This document shows, piece after piece, positions 8,117 through 17,918 of a stretch of 64,000 nucleotides of DNA; the first letter of the stretch is position 1, and every line of letters starts with the position of its first letter. Both the position numbers and the translations under genes were made by a program. Source of the stretch: an uncultured Dehalococcoidales bacterium (GTDB taxonomy: Bacteria > Chloroflexota > Dehalococcoidia > UBA1151 > UBA1328); NCBI GenBank assembly GCA_905614375.1, contig CAJQSP010000003.1, positions 6,340-70,339 of the forward strand, in the 5' to 3' direction. The notes beneath the pieces were generated by a model, which made no database searches, was not told the origin of the DNA, and saw nothing but the letters and a program-made list of their open reading frames with translations.

Positions 8117-9364
8117 CTAGATAGTTTCTTGCTCCGGATGCTTGACGGGTCTTGCTAATGACAGAGCGACGATTCCGACGATAAAGATCGCTACTACGAT
8201 CAAGAACGAGTTATTGAATGAGTCGGTTGAGTCGTGAATCGCCCCGGCGATAAGTGGTGCTCCCGTACCCGACGCGATCATTCCGACCTGCATCAGACCC
8301 ATGATTCCGCCGAATTCCTTCATGCCGAACGCCTCTTGAACGACGAGGACGATCAGTGCACCGAGTCCTCCAAATCCAGTTCCGAATACTACGATCCCGA
8401 CCCACATGATGGCGTCGGTGTTCGCTTGGGCAATCATGAACACACCTACGGCTTGAAGAGATACCGAAATTATCGTGGCGATTCGAGCGGTGATCTTTTC
8501 GCTGGCTCGACCGAACGCCAGCTTCGATCCAATGCCCATACCCGCTATGATGCTGACCGCTGTCGTGGCTAGGCCTGGAGCAAATCCGCTTTCTTCAAAG
8601 TGCTGACGAAGTTGAGTTAAAACTCCCTGATAAGTGAATGTCGCTGCGACAAGCCCTATCATGATTAGCCAGAAGTTACGGTTCGCCAGCGCCTGCTTCA
8701 CTGTTATTCCGGCGCGTGCGGCATATCGGGCCACGTGAGCCTGATCTCCACGGCCTGTTCGTTTCATCTCATCTTCGATTTTGTTCTCATCTTCCATGAT
8801 GATGAACAACGCTACGAGTCCAAGGACGACCATGATGACACCGAATGTCACGTACGCCATCTGCCAACTGAGCACTCCGATGATCCCTGCTGCTAGGGGC
8901 GGCATGGTTACCCCACCAAAGTTATTACCAGCGACAACCGCTCCCATCACTCGCCCACGAGTTTTAGGGAACCAGAGACCGACCATCTTGCCGGCGGGCA
9001 TGATCGTTGCACCGGGGAAGCCGGCGTAGACGAGCCCGCTGAACAGGTACCAGTGCCAAAGTTCGGAGATTAATGGTCGAAGTAGGAAACCTGAAGCTAT
9101 CAACAGTAGCGAGGCGAACATTACGGGACGTATACCGATGCGGTCGCTCAAGTTTCCTACGAACGGTGCAAGGAGTCCGGAGATGAACGAAAATGCCAGT
9201 GAGAGATTTAATTGGGTTTGCGACCAGCCAAACTGCTCTTTTAGAGGTCCGGCGAATTCGCCGAATGCGTACTGTCCCATTCCGACTGAAAGTCCGGTCG
9301 ATAGGAAGACAACGAATGCTATTGGATAACCGCGGTAAATATGCCCAAAGAATGGAACCGTCAT
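8117..9364 (-). CDS. MFS permease, monocarboxylate/oxalate-formate antiporter-like
   Basis: 415 residues with about twelve hydrophobic segments. The motif-A loop after TM2 reads GNLSDRIGIRP and an RxxGR-type turn (KTRGRVMGAVVAGNN) follows TM4; the central loop (residues 185-215) is charged, as in 12-TM MFS proteins. The pattern 'FSFISGLLAPFVGNLSDRIG...' is that of the MCT/OxlT-like group that moves monocarboxylates or dicarboxylates. I took the ATG at 9362-9364 (MTVPFFGHIYRG); upstream codons to 9463 are Arg/His-rich and unlike a permease N-terminus. Its position between the dehydratase/isomerase pair and the HpaI-like aldolase makes a sugar-acid or organic-acid substrate plausible. Confidence 0.8.
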   Translation of the reverse strand: MTVPFFGHIYRGYPIAFVVFLSTGLSVGMGQYAFGEFAGPLKEQFGWSQTQLNLSLAFSFISGLLAPFVGNLSDRIGIRPVMFASLLLIASGFLLRPLISELWHWYLFSGLVYAGFPGATIMPAGKMVGLWFPKTRGRVMGAVVAGNNFGGVTMPPLAAGIIGVLSWQMAYVTFGVIMVVLGLVALFIIMEDENKIEDEMKRTGRGDQAHVARYAARAGITVKQALANRNFWLIMIGLVAATFTYQGVLTQLRQHFEESGFAPGLATTAVSIIAGMGIGSKLAFGRASEKITARIATIISVSLQAVGVFMIAQANTDAIMWVGIVVFGTGFGGLGALIVLVVQEAFGMKEFGGIMGLMQVGMIASGTGAPLIAGAIHDSTDSFNNSFLIVVAIFIVGIVALSLARPVKHPEQETI

Positions 9365-9630
9365 TAGTCGGTGTTGCCTTTGTCGATGTCGGATGCGCCG
9401 CGCCCGTCCGGCGCACAAGAGCAGCTGAAGAATCTGTGAGTGGAAACAGGCGGTAACTCGCACAGTTCGGTGAGGGTAACGATCTCTAAATTGTCCAAGC
9501 TGACTGTATACTCCGCCCGCGTTCCAAATCTGAAAGGGGCGCTAGTTCGAATAGGCGTCAGTCACGGTAGCACCTGTGCGTGTGCTTTGGGTTTTGTGGG
9601 ACTTGTGACTTGCCGTTAGTGGAGATTGTT

Positions 9631-10353
9631 TTGAGACAAAGTAATGTTCGTGCCGCAATCAATCATGGCACAGTTTCACACAGCTTAACGCTGACCTTCC
9701 CTGAGCCGACTATCGCCGAATGGGCGGGCTACGCGGGTTTCGATGGCCTTCATCTTGATATGGAGCACGGGGTTTTTAACTGGGAATCGGCAGAGATGAT
9801 GTGCCGGGTCGCCGATATGCACGGAATGACCTGCACAGCTCGAATTCCTAACACTGAAAATGACACCATACTGCGGGCATTTGATCGTGGTTTGATGGGT
9901 ATTCTGTGCCCACACGTCGACAATGCCGAGCAGGCTCAACGAATCGCAATGGCTTCACGATTTGGACCCGAAGGCGAACGTTCGTTTGGCACTTCCCGTG
10001 GTCGTGATTATGGGATGACCGTTAGAACACCCGCTGAGTACATGGCGGACTTTAACCGAGAAGTGACAGTCGCTATTCAGATAGAGACTAAGAACGCAGT
10101 CGACACTATCGAAGACATTTTGGATGTTGAAGGTATCGATATGATCGCTTTTGGTCCCCAGGATCTGGCGCAGTCACTTGGCCACCCTGGGCATGCAGAT
10201 CACCCAGAGGTACTAGAGGCGATGGAGTATGTTGTCGCAGCAGTTCATGCACGCGGTCGGCTAATGTCTTCAGACGTTGAAAAGGGCATAAATCTGGTTC
10301 AATGGTTGCCCGCACAACTCAAAGACTGGCTCGATAGCTCACGATCTAACTAG
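9631..10353 (+). CDS. HpcH/HpaI-family 2-keto-3-deoxy acid aldolase
   Basis: About 240 residues of the metal-dependent class II pyruvate aldolases (HpaI, 2-keto-3-deoxy-L-rhamnonate aldolase, tartronate-semialdehyde-type aldolases), cleaving a 2-keto-3-deoxy acid to pyruvate plus an aldehyde. Seen: GFDGLHLDMEHG near residue 35, TARIPNTEND (substrate Arg) near residue 70, QIETKNAVD (metal Glu) near residue 150 and FGPQDLAQSLG (metal Asp) near residue 180. I chose TTG 9631 because GGAG at 9621-9624 sits 6 bases ahead; the frame is open to a GTG at 9580. Along with the nearby dehydratase it would complete a sugar-acid route (inference). Confidence 0.8.
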   Translation: MRQSNVRAAINHGTVSHSLTLTFPEPTIAEWAGYAGFDGLHLDMEHGVFNWESAEMMCRVADMHGMTCTARIPNTENDTILRAFDRGLMGILCPHVDNAEQAQRIAMASRFGPEGERSFGTSRGRDYGMTVRTPAEYMADFNREVTVAIQIETKNAVDTIEDILDVEGIDMIAFGPQDLAQSLGHPGHADHPEVLEAMEYVVAAVHARGRLMSSDVEKGINLVQWLPAQLKDWLDSSRSN

Positions 10354-10405
10354 ACGCTAACTATCTTTCTAAATTCAAGTAAAAATTGATTCGGCAAATA
10401 GATAA

Positions 10406-11368
10406 ATGACTTCAGCTACTTTAAATACCAAATTCGAGCCAGTCGCAGGCTGGGCGAAGCTTCCGATGGGTGTGACGTTCCGAGGGGACGCTACTTCTAT
10501 CGCTGTTGACTCGAAAGACAATGTTTACGTCTTTAACCGCGGTACTGAACCGATTGCGGTGTTCGACACCGATGGCAATTTTGTTAAAGGAATGGGCCAC
10601 GGCGAGTTTGTGCGTCCGCACGGCATTGAGATCGACTCGGACGACAACTTATATTTGGTCGATGATGATGGTCACATCGTGCAGAAGCGAACCAATGACG
10701 GAGAAGTTATCTTCACGCTCGGCAAGAAAGGCGAACCCTGTGAATGGCAGAGCGGTGGAATGTTCAATCGTCCAACCGACATCGCCATTCATCCGGTGAC
10801 CGGGGAACTATTCGTATCGGATGGATACGGTAACTCCCGAATTCACAAATTTGATCCCGACGGCAAGCACATCACGTCTTGGGGTGAATCGGGAACTGAT
10901 CCAGGCCAGTTTAGCCTGCCGCACAACATCAGCATGCTCGGAACCGACAAAGTTATTGTCGCCGATCGTGAGAACTTTCGATTACAGATATTCACTACTG
11001 AAGGCGAATTCATGGAGCAGATTCACATTCATCACCCGATGTCAGTAACCCAAGGCAAGGGGGGAGACACGGCTTTGTACGTTGGAGAGATGATTCCGCC
11101 TCCGGTGCAGCAAGGAGTGTCGAATCTGGGCGCAATGATCGCTGTTCTGTCGGCTGAAGGAGAATTCTTGCAGCATCTCGGTGGTCCGTTGCCGGGTGAA
11201 GGCGTTGGGCAGTTTACTGCACCGCACGGTGTATCGACTGATTCGCAGGGTTCTGTTTATGCGGCAGAAGTTGCGTGGACGAACTATTTCTCAAGTCCAG
11301 AAAACTCAGGAACAGACACAAAGCCATTGGGCGAAGTAGTGAGTCTTCGCAAGTGGAGACGGGTTTAG
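10406..11368 (+). CDS. NHL-repeat beta-propeller protein, paralogue 1
   Basis: 320 residues with no obvious signal peptide. About six NHL-type blades are visible, each with a G-x-F/I ... D-x-x-G-x-I/V-Y-V pattern: VDSKDNVYVFNRG, RPHGIEIDSDDNLYLVD, RPTDIAIHPVTGELFVSDG, LPHNISMLGTDKVIVADREN and APHGVSTDSQGSVYAAEV. The architecture is that of the six-bladed propellers related to the amidating lyase PAL. The conserved blade-tip residues (RPHG, SDGYGNSRIHKF, ADRENFRLQIF) recur in the next gene and in the one at 13581. The function is not known; such propellers bind proteins or small molecules or act as lyases/lactonases. The next paralogue begins 77 bases later. Confidence 0.8.
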   Translation: MTSATLNTKFEPVAGWAKLPMGVTFRGDATSIAVDSKDNVYVFNRGTEPIAVFDTDGNFVKGMGHGEFVRPHGIEIDSDDNLYLVDDDGHIVQKRTNDGEVIFTLGKKGEPCEWQSGGMFNRPTDIAIHPVTGELFVSDGYGNSRIHKFDPDGKHITSWGESGTDPGQFSLPHNISMLGTDKVIVADRENFRLQIFTTEGEFMEQIHIHHPMSVTQGKGGDTALYVGEMIPPPVQQGVSNLGAMIAVLSAEGEFLQHLGGPLPGEGVGQFTAPHGVSTDSQGSVYAAEVAWTNYFSSPENSGTDTKPLGEVVSLRKWRRV

Positions 11369-11445
11369 AGAGCACGCAAATCAACTTCTGTAATGACTCA
11401 CGCACACGATCTCTTATCAATTCGGTCAAGTAACGAGGAATAATC

Positions 11446-12393
11446 ATGGTCAACGCAGCTACTTCAGCAACGGTTTACGAGCCAGTTCCGTACTGGGCAA
11501 AACTTCCGCACCCTATGTTCTTCAAGGAAGCGACATCTGTGGCGGTCGACTCGAATGACAACGTATATGTGTTCAACCGGGGCGACCACCCGGTCATTGT
11601 TTTCGACAAGAACGGAAACTTCCTTGAGACATGGGGAGCGGGCGAGTTCGTACGCCCTCACGGTATTACGATCGATGCTGACGACAATCTTTACCTCGCC
11701 GACGACGACGCTCACATGGTTGAGAAACGCACAAAAGAAGGTAAGCTCGTCTACCGATTGGGTGAGAAAGGTAAAGCAGCTGCATGGCAGGAGGGCGATC
11801 CGTTTAATCGTCCTACTCACGTTGCAATTCACCCAGAATCGGGAGATCTGTTCATTTCGGATGGCTACGGCAACTCTCGGGTTCACAAATTCGATTCTGA
11901 TGGAAAACACATCACCTCTTGGGGTTCGCCGGGTTCGCTACAGGGTCAGTTCTCTCTTCCACACAATATTGCGATGAACGGCACCGACAAAATCACGGTT
12001 GCTGATCGAGAAAACTTCCGCCTTCAGACATTTACGACCGATGGTGGATTCGTGAAGCAGATTCACTCGCATCGTCCGATTGCCATTACCAATGGCAAAG
12101 GCGACGACACTAACTTGTATGTTGCCGAGGCAGGACCTCCTCCAGTTCAGGAAGGCGTGCGACGCCTTGGACGTCGGGTCGTCGTAATGGATCGAGAAGG
12201 CAACGAAGTTACTCGGTTCGGGAATGAACTTGGTGGTGAGGGACCCGATCAGTTCATCGCACCGCATGCAATGGCGGTCGACTCTGAAGGATCTGTTTAT
12301 GTAGCCGAAGTTTCGTATACGGCGTTCGGATCGTTGCAGGACCCTGTGCGAGAAGTCACAAGCCTGCGTAAATGGGCACGGGTGAGCGGATAG
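11446..12393 (+). CDS. NHL-repeat beta-propeller protein, paralogue 2
   Basis: 315 residues, clearly a tandem duplicate of the preceding gene: the same blades appear in the same order (VDSNDNVYVFNRGDHP, FVRPHGITIDADDNLYLAD, LPHNIAMNGTDKITVADREN, APHAMAVDSEGSVYVAEV) and the ending is nearly the same (SLRKWARV versus SLRKWRRV). Both lack a secretion signal that I can see, so a cytoplasmic place is likely. The PPOX-fold gene follows after 28 bases, so the three probably form one transcript. Relative to paralogue 1, differences concentrate in loops and in the segment around residues 215-235 (PPPVQEGVRRLGRR). Confidence 0.8.
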   Translation: MVNAATSATVYEPVPYWAKLPHPMFFKEATSVAVDSNDNVYVFNRGDHPVIVFDKNGNFLETWGAGEFVRPHGITIDADDNLYLADDDAHMVEKRTKEGKLVYRLGEKGKAAAWQEGDPFNRPTHVAIHPESGDLFISDGYGNSRVHKFDSDGKHITSWGSPGSLQGQFSLPHNIAMNGTDKITVADRENFRLQTFTTDGGFVKQIHSHRPIAITNGKGDDTNLYVAEAGPPPVQEGVRRLGRRVVVMDREGNEVTRFGNELGGEGPDQFIAPHAMAVDSEGSVYVAEVSYTAFGSLQDPVREVTSLRKWARVSG

Positions 12394-12421
12394 TTTCTGA
12401 ACGTTTTCGTATTAGGAGTGA

Positions 12422-12898
12422 ATGATGAGCCCTGCAGCCGGAAAAATGTCGACTGAAGAGATCAATGAATTTTTGTCGCTACCGATCATCGCTCGTATTG
12501 GAACTGTAAAACCTGATGGCTCCCCTCACGTCGCTGCAATGTGGCAGCAGTGGGATGGCGAGTCGATGTGGGTTATTTCTCGTAGTAAGTCGAGTTGGTA
12601 CGAAAACCTAAGTCAGGAACCTCGTGTGTGCATTCTGTGCGCGGATGACGTTGATCCAGCACACACGCGGGTGACTGTTGAGGGTGTTGCCGAAGTGGTT
12701 GAAGGACCAGTTTCTCTGGTAGGGCGCACGAAAGAAATCGCTGACGAGATGGCTATTCGATATATGGGGTCTGATGGTCCGACCTACGCGGCGAAGACGG
12801 CTGATCGACTGAGGTATCTCGTGAAGGTGATGCCGACGAAAATTACTTCGTGGCGTGGCGAATGGCATCCTCGGTACATAGTTACCGAAAGCGACTAA
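12422..12898 (+). CDS. Pyridoxamine 5'-phosphate oxidase-fold (PPOX/FDR) protein
   Basis: 158 residues with the split beta-barrel flavin-binding fold. Seen: IARIGTVKPDGSPHVAAMW (the first strands of the fold), MWVISRSKSSWYENL and VCILCADDVDP. It resembles the F420/FMN-binding 'TIGR03618-like' proteins more than true PdxH, which is longer and has an Arg-rich C-terminal signature absent here. AGGAG at 12414-12418 is 6 bases before the second ATG (12425), which may be the real start. It lies between NHL paralogues 2 and 3; a flavin- or F420-linked reductase acting with the propeller proteins is possible but only inferred from neighbourhood. Confidence 0.75.
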   Translation: MMSPAAGKMSTEEINEFLSLPIIARIGTVKPDGSPHVAAMWQQWDGESMWVISRSKSSWYENLSQEPRVCILCADDVDPAHTRVTVEGVAEVVEGPVSLVGRTKEIADEMAIRYMGSDGPTYAAKTADRLRYLVKVMPTKITSWRGEWHPRYIVTESD

Positions 12899-12902
12899 TT
12901 GC

Positions 12903-13358
12903 CTAATTACTGGAGGCGTGTGATTTTTTCGAGGCCCATATTCTGATCTGCGTGCCGTGTTCCTGATAGTGAAGTACGGTGCAGGAATCGATCAATTCGC
13001 GAAACGGGTCAAACGGTTCGAAGTATGCACTTGGTGCTTTCGTTAGTTGATCACGTAGCGAACGATGCACCTCTTCCATCTGCTCAAGAGTTTGGCGAGG
13101 AGTGTTGTCTTTTTTTCGCAATGACTCTTGAGCGTTGAATCGATCAACATCGGCGACGGGTTCGATCGTTTTCCTGTCCAAAGAATTAACCAGCTCCCAC
13201 TCCCAACTGGTTACGTGACCGACGATGTCGTTCAGCGACATTCCGTCGTGAACACCCGTGATTGACATGTCTTCACTGAGAAGTCGGTCAAGTGAATTTC
13301 TGAACTGTCGCCAGTTATCGTCTATGGCAGCCAAAATAGTGTTTTTACGATCTTTCAT
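12903..13358 (-). CDS. DinB-like (ClbS/DfsB type) helical-bundle protein
   Basis: About 151 residues when started at MKDRKNTILAAI (ATG at 13356-13358); the frame is open to 13403 but the extra residues are not helical-bundle-like. Seen: the amphipathic first helix NWRQFRNSLDRL, MSLNDIVGHVTSWEWELV (the ClbS/DfsB-type helix 2 with His) and VLHYQEHGTQIRIWA at the end (His of helix 4). The family includes ClbS, a cyclopropane hydrolase that protects against colibactin, but most members have no known role. Convergent with the PPOX-fold gene, 4 bases apart. Confidence 0.65.
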   Translation of the reverse strand: MKDRKNTILAAIDDNWRQFRNSLDRLLSEDMSITGVHDGMSLNDIVGHVTSWEWELVNSLDRKTIEPVADVDRFNAQESLRKKDNTPRQTLEQMEEVHRSLRDQLTKAPSAYFEPFDPFRELIDSCTVLHYQEHGTQIRIWASKKSHASSN

Positions 13359-13580
13359 ATTGAAGCTCCGGGTGTCGTCAGGCGACTTGGTCGTGCGTCG
13401 CAATTCTCCTATCCTACCCTTTCCGTCCAGAACCAGAAAAGGACTAATTGGTGGTTATGGACGTGTTGCTGGCAGGAATTATTGGGAGATTGCGTTGACA
13501 GGATTCCTTGGGAGGGCTAGCGTGGCGAACCCGTGTGGATGCACACGTTTCGATCTTTGTAATCTGATGGTGGCGAAAAT

Positions 13581-14474
13581 ATGACGACGGTTGGTGAAGG
13601 CAAATTTCAATATGAAGTAGACCGAGATTGGCTACGACACAAACCAGCATTTTGGGAACTTGGGCAATGTGCGGACGTAGGAGTCGATTCGCAAGATCGT
13701 GTGTGGCTGTTCAGCCGTTCAAAACACCCTGTCACTTGCTGGACCGCTGACGGTCAGTTCATCGGCTCATGGGGCGATCTTGGTCAGGACGAAGGAGAGT
13801 TCAGGGTTCCACACGGAGTGTTTGTCGACAAGGACGATCACATCTGGCTCGCCGATCACCAGACTCACCAGGTAACGAAGCATAACGAGAATGGCGATGT
13901 GCTGATGGAGCTCGGGACTCATGGTTACGCTAACATCACTGTTACTTCGACGAACGAGCAGGGCGCACCTTTCAATATGCCAACAGGTCTTGCGACCGCG
14001 ACGGATGGTCGCTTGTTCGTAACAGACGGATACGCCAATCGTCGAGTGCACCGATTCAGTTCCGATGGTCAGCTCGAACATTCTTGGGGTGAGGCTGGTA
14101 AAGGACCCGGACAATTTTCGATTCTTCACAAAGTCGGAGTCGATAAGAACAACAAGGTTTACATTTGCGATAGAGAGAACAACCGAATTCAGATATTCGA
14201 CGAAAATGGTAACTACCTGACCGAATGGAACGATGTTGTTGGTCCAGGCGATATTTTCTTCGATGACGAGATTGTTTACGTCGTAGAGCAGGGCGGCGGT
14301 AATGGCGTTTCGATTTGGACTCTTGAGGGCGAACTAATTACTCGCTGGCGCGGAAATCCTGAAGCGAGTCAGGCTGCGCACGGTGGTTGGTTCGATTCAA
14401 AGGGCAACATTTACGTTGCAGAGATCGGCGAGCCGGGGCAGGGCCAAAGAGTTACCAAGTTCAGCTTGATTTAG
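13581..14474 (+). CDS. NHL-repeat beta-propeller protein, paralogue 3
   Basis: 297 residues. A third propeller, more distant from the tandem pair: it keeps VDSQDRVWLFSRSKHP, RVPHGVFVDKDDHIWLAD, MPTGLATATDGRLFVTDGYANRR split over blades, and ICDRENNRIQIFDENG. It has W-G-x-x-G-x-x-x-G-x-F blade starters (SWGEAGKGPGQFSI). Length and blade count match the amidating-lyase-like propellers. There is no signal peptide. A separate promoter is likely because a minus-strand gene separates it from the other two. It is followed by 22 bases and then the convergent Fur-family gene. Confidence 0.8.
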   Translation: MTTVGEGKFQYEVDRDWLRHKPAFWELGQCADVGVDSQDRVWLFSRSKHPVTCWTADGQFIGSWGDLGQDEGEFRVPHGVFVDKDDHIWLADHQTHQVTKHNENGDVLMELGTHGYANITVTSTNEQGAPFNMPTGLATATDGRLFVTDGYANRRVHRFSSDGQLEHSWGEAGKGPGQFSILHKVGVDKNNKVYICDRENNRIQIFDENGNYLTEWNDVVGPGDIFFDDEIVYVVEQGGGNGVSIWTLEGELITRWRGNPEASQAAHGGWFDSKGNIYVAEIGEPGQGQRVTKFSLI

Positions 14475-14496
14475 TGCCAGTATTGATGCATACCCG

Positions 14497-14976
14497 CTAC
14501 CCCTCAGGGCAGTCGTGTTCTATGCCTGACAAAACTAGGTGAGTTGCGTTCACGTGGAAGCCGTGTCGTTCGTGGACTCTGTTGATAAACTCTTGCACGA
14601 GTTCGTCGTCAAGCGGGAGCGTACGTCCGCAGCTGGTGCATTGAAGATGGTGATGATTTGACTGGCTGATCCATTCGAACACGGTGTCGCCCGGACTGAG
14701 GCGGGATTCTGCGACTAGGCCGACCCCGCCGAGATCACTCAGCACTCGATAAACGGTCGATTGATCGAATTTTGCCCCAAGAGTCGCAAGTGCTTCGATT
14801 ACTTCGGCGACCGTTACGTGTCCATGGGTGGTTAGCAGCACATCGATCACCGCAAGACGCGCTGGAGTAGCTCGGAGGCCTGAACCGCGCAGAACGTCGG
14901 ACGGCGATTGATTAAGCTGTGTCATTCGAATCGATTGGTTCTCTATGGTTGAAGGGTTAGTCGATGAGTCTGACAT
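14497..14976 (-). CDS. Fur-family metal-responsive transcriptional repressor
   Basis: About 159 residues from ATG 14974-14976. The winged helix is seen in LRATPARLAVIDVLLTTHG and STVYRVLSDLGGVGL (recognition helix); the metal-binding C-terminal domain carries SNHHHLQCTSCGRTLPLDD, with the regulatory His cluster and a CxxC zinc pair, and ends with HDCPEG, which supplies only one Cys of the usual second pair. Family members sense Fe, Zn, Mn or peroxide; the site residues do not let me choose, though Zur or Fur are the best guesses. The frame is open to 15168, but a start beyond about 15027 would overlap the divergent SRPBCC gene, so I prefer the ATG at 14976. Confidence 0.85.
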   Translation of the reverse strand: MSDSSTNPSTIENQSIRMTQLNQSPSDVLRGSGLRATPARLAVIDVLLTTHGHVTVAEVIEALATLGAKFDQSTVYRVLSDLGGVGLVAESRLSPGDTVFEWISQSNHHHLQCTSCGRTLPLDDELVQEFINRVHERHGFHVNATHLVLSGIEHDCPEG

Positions 14977-15027
14977 GGTCGCATATGAATCGGATGTTAT
15001 TTGTCGTTTTCGCCATTTAGGTTTCAA

Positions 15028-15456
15028 ATGTCTTCCAGTGTCTTGATCGCCGCTCCGTCGGAACGCGTGTGGATGCTGGTCGACGATGCCAGTCACTGGA
15101 GTGAATGGTCGGGTGTCGTAGATGAAGTTTGGAAGACTCCGAATTGCCTCGATTGGCAATTTGGGCACAAGTGAATTTTTCGTCTTTTGATGACCCGTAA
15201 GAAAGTTTCGTTCAACGTGACGGTCACTCTATACGAGATGGACAAGACGATCGAATGGAGTTCGAAGAAATTCTCGATCACGGCGGTGTCTTCGATTTCT
15301 ATAGAGCCTGAAGGAACTGGTTGTCGAGTGGTAGATCAGAAAGTTTTTTCTAGTCCGTTGCTGCCGATTCGTCTTGCTCATCCTCGTTGGCTGATACGCG
15401 TGATGACCGAACGTTGGCTTGGCGACATGAAGAAAACCGCAGCGATGTCTTCGTGA
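15028..15456 (+). pseudogene. SRPBCC-family protein gene with in-frame TGA
   Basis: The frame from ATG 15028 reads MSSSVLIAAPSERVWMLV... then DWQFGHK, a TGA at 15172-15174 (codon 49), and continues in the same frame with IFRLLMTRKKVSFNVTV and IEWSS through EGTGCRVVDQKVF to the stop at 15454-15456. The two halves together make one SRPBCC domain: N-terminal helix after 'APSERVW', the W-x-x-W-S dipeptide, the 'W-x-x-G' turn, then the strands and C-terminal helix. A Trp codon (TGG) is the likely ancestral codon, so this looks like a single nonsense mutation. I see no Sec context. It sits divergently from the Fur-family gene, 51 bases apart, and directly ahead of a second broken gene. Confidence 0.7.
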
Positions 15457-15458
15457 CC

Positions 15459-16256
15459 GTGCTAGATCGAAGCAATTAACGGGTGATGATGGTGTTCGCT
15501 CACGCCGATGACGAGACATTGCTCGCCGGGGCGCTGATTTCCAAGCTGGTTTCGGATGGACACGAAGTTAGGGTGCTGTGTCTTGCTCCCGGTGACGGTG
15601 ATCGAGTCAGGCGTCTACGGGGCGCCTGCGCTGATCTGGGCGTGAGTGAAGTAGAGACATTGCGCTTCGTTGAGAGTCGAATGTGGCCAAACGACGCTGG
15701 TACTCCCAGTGAATCACCCACAGCACGTCTTAATCTTCAAATATCGCTCGTTCCTAGTACTGAACTGGCGCGCAAGATAGCTGGAAGGATTTCGGAGAGC
15801 GCTCCTGATATTGTTTTGACTCATTCTTCCTATGGTGACTACGGAAATTCCGATCCTGCTGCCGCTTTTCAGGCGACTAGGTTGGCTGTTGAGTCTGTAG
15901 ACGGCGAGTCGATTAGCTTCTGTTCACTTGAATGGTCACGTTGGGTGGTACGGATCAATGTACGACTGATGCGTGTTGGCGGGAGGAGTATCCGAAAGAT
16001 GGGTCCCGACGGTTCGTTTGATCTAGCGCTGGCTTTAAATCGTCCGAATTAGCCGACTATATCTATCGATGTTTCTTCGGAGCTAGGCGTTAGACGGAAG
16101 GCTTCTCGTTTGTACCGAACTGAGATTGCAAAAAGACCACTTCCTATGCGATTGCTTGAGTGGGTACCGCTGATCTTGCAACGATCATTTCTCGGTAAGG
16201 CGAAACTGAGAGTTGAGTTGACACCCGAGAGATTCGATCAGACATCTGGTTTTTGA
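15459..16256 (+). pseudogene. PIG-L-family deacetylase gene with in-frame stops
   Basis: The central open part (15483-16052) has the LmbE/PIG-L zinc site FAHADDETLL (family AHPDDE) and THSSYGDYGN (third ligand His). After TAG at 16050-16052 the same frame goes on for 67 codons, PTISIDVSSELGVRRKASRLY and onwards, which is the family's C-terminal 'ID-x-S ... K-x-x-A-x-x-x-h-x-S/T-Q' segment, ending TGA 16254-16256. Upstream, GTG 15459 gives VLDRSN, then TAA (15477-15479), then RVMMVFAHADDE. So two stops interrupt an otherwise full-length 266-codon frame. The family hydrolyses N-acetyl groups of GlcNAc-type or mycothiol-type substrates. Decay is more likely than two overlapping genes because no frameshift is needed to restore it. 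Confidence 0.7.
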
Positions 16257-16299
16257 ATCGGGAACGATTGTTCGGCGTTAGTTGTTATTAAACAAAAAA

Positions 16300-16334
16300 A
16301 CACCCCAGACTGATTACAGTCCGGGGTGTTTTAG
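16300..16334. terminator. Bidirectional terminator between PIG-L remnant and rpoD
   Basis: ACACCCCAGACT (16300-16311) pairs with AGTCCGGGGTGT (16318-16329) with one G-U pair and a 6-base loop; an A-run precedes and a T-run follows, so it can end transcription from both sides. Confidence 0.9.
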
Positions 16335-16352
16335 TTTTTGACTTAGTGTTGG

Positions 16353-17873
<1,521 letters not shown>

Positions 17874-17885
17874 CGGTTTTCCTTT

Positions 17886-17902
17886 CGGGCATTTTGTGCC
17901 CG
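17886..17902 (-). promoter_or_regulatory. Hairpin in the rpoD leader
   Basis: CGGGCA (17886-17891) and TGCCCG (17897-17902) pair around TTTTG immediately upstream of the AAAGGA ribosome site (17880-17885 region). It would be part of the mRNA if translation starts at the TTG at 17873 and inside the coding region if it starts at the ATG at 17915. Confidence 0.55.
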
Positions 17903-17918
17903 TACCTAGACTCATCAA

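Noticed and set aside
14977..15168. N-terminal extension of the Fur-family protein to 15168
   Set aside because: It would overlap the divergent SRPBCC gene, whose coding nature is better supported, and has no Fur similarity.
15172..15174. TGA in the SRPBCC gene read as selenocysteine
   Set aside because: The residue position corresponds to a structural Trp, no SECIS-like hairpin follows, and the next gene is also broken by TAA and TAG.
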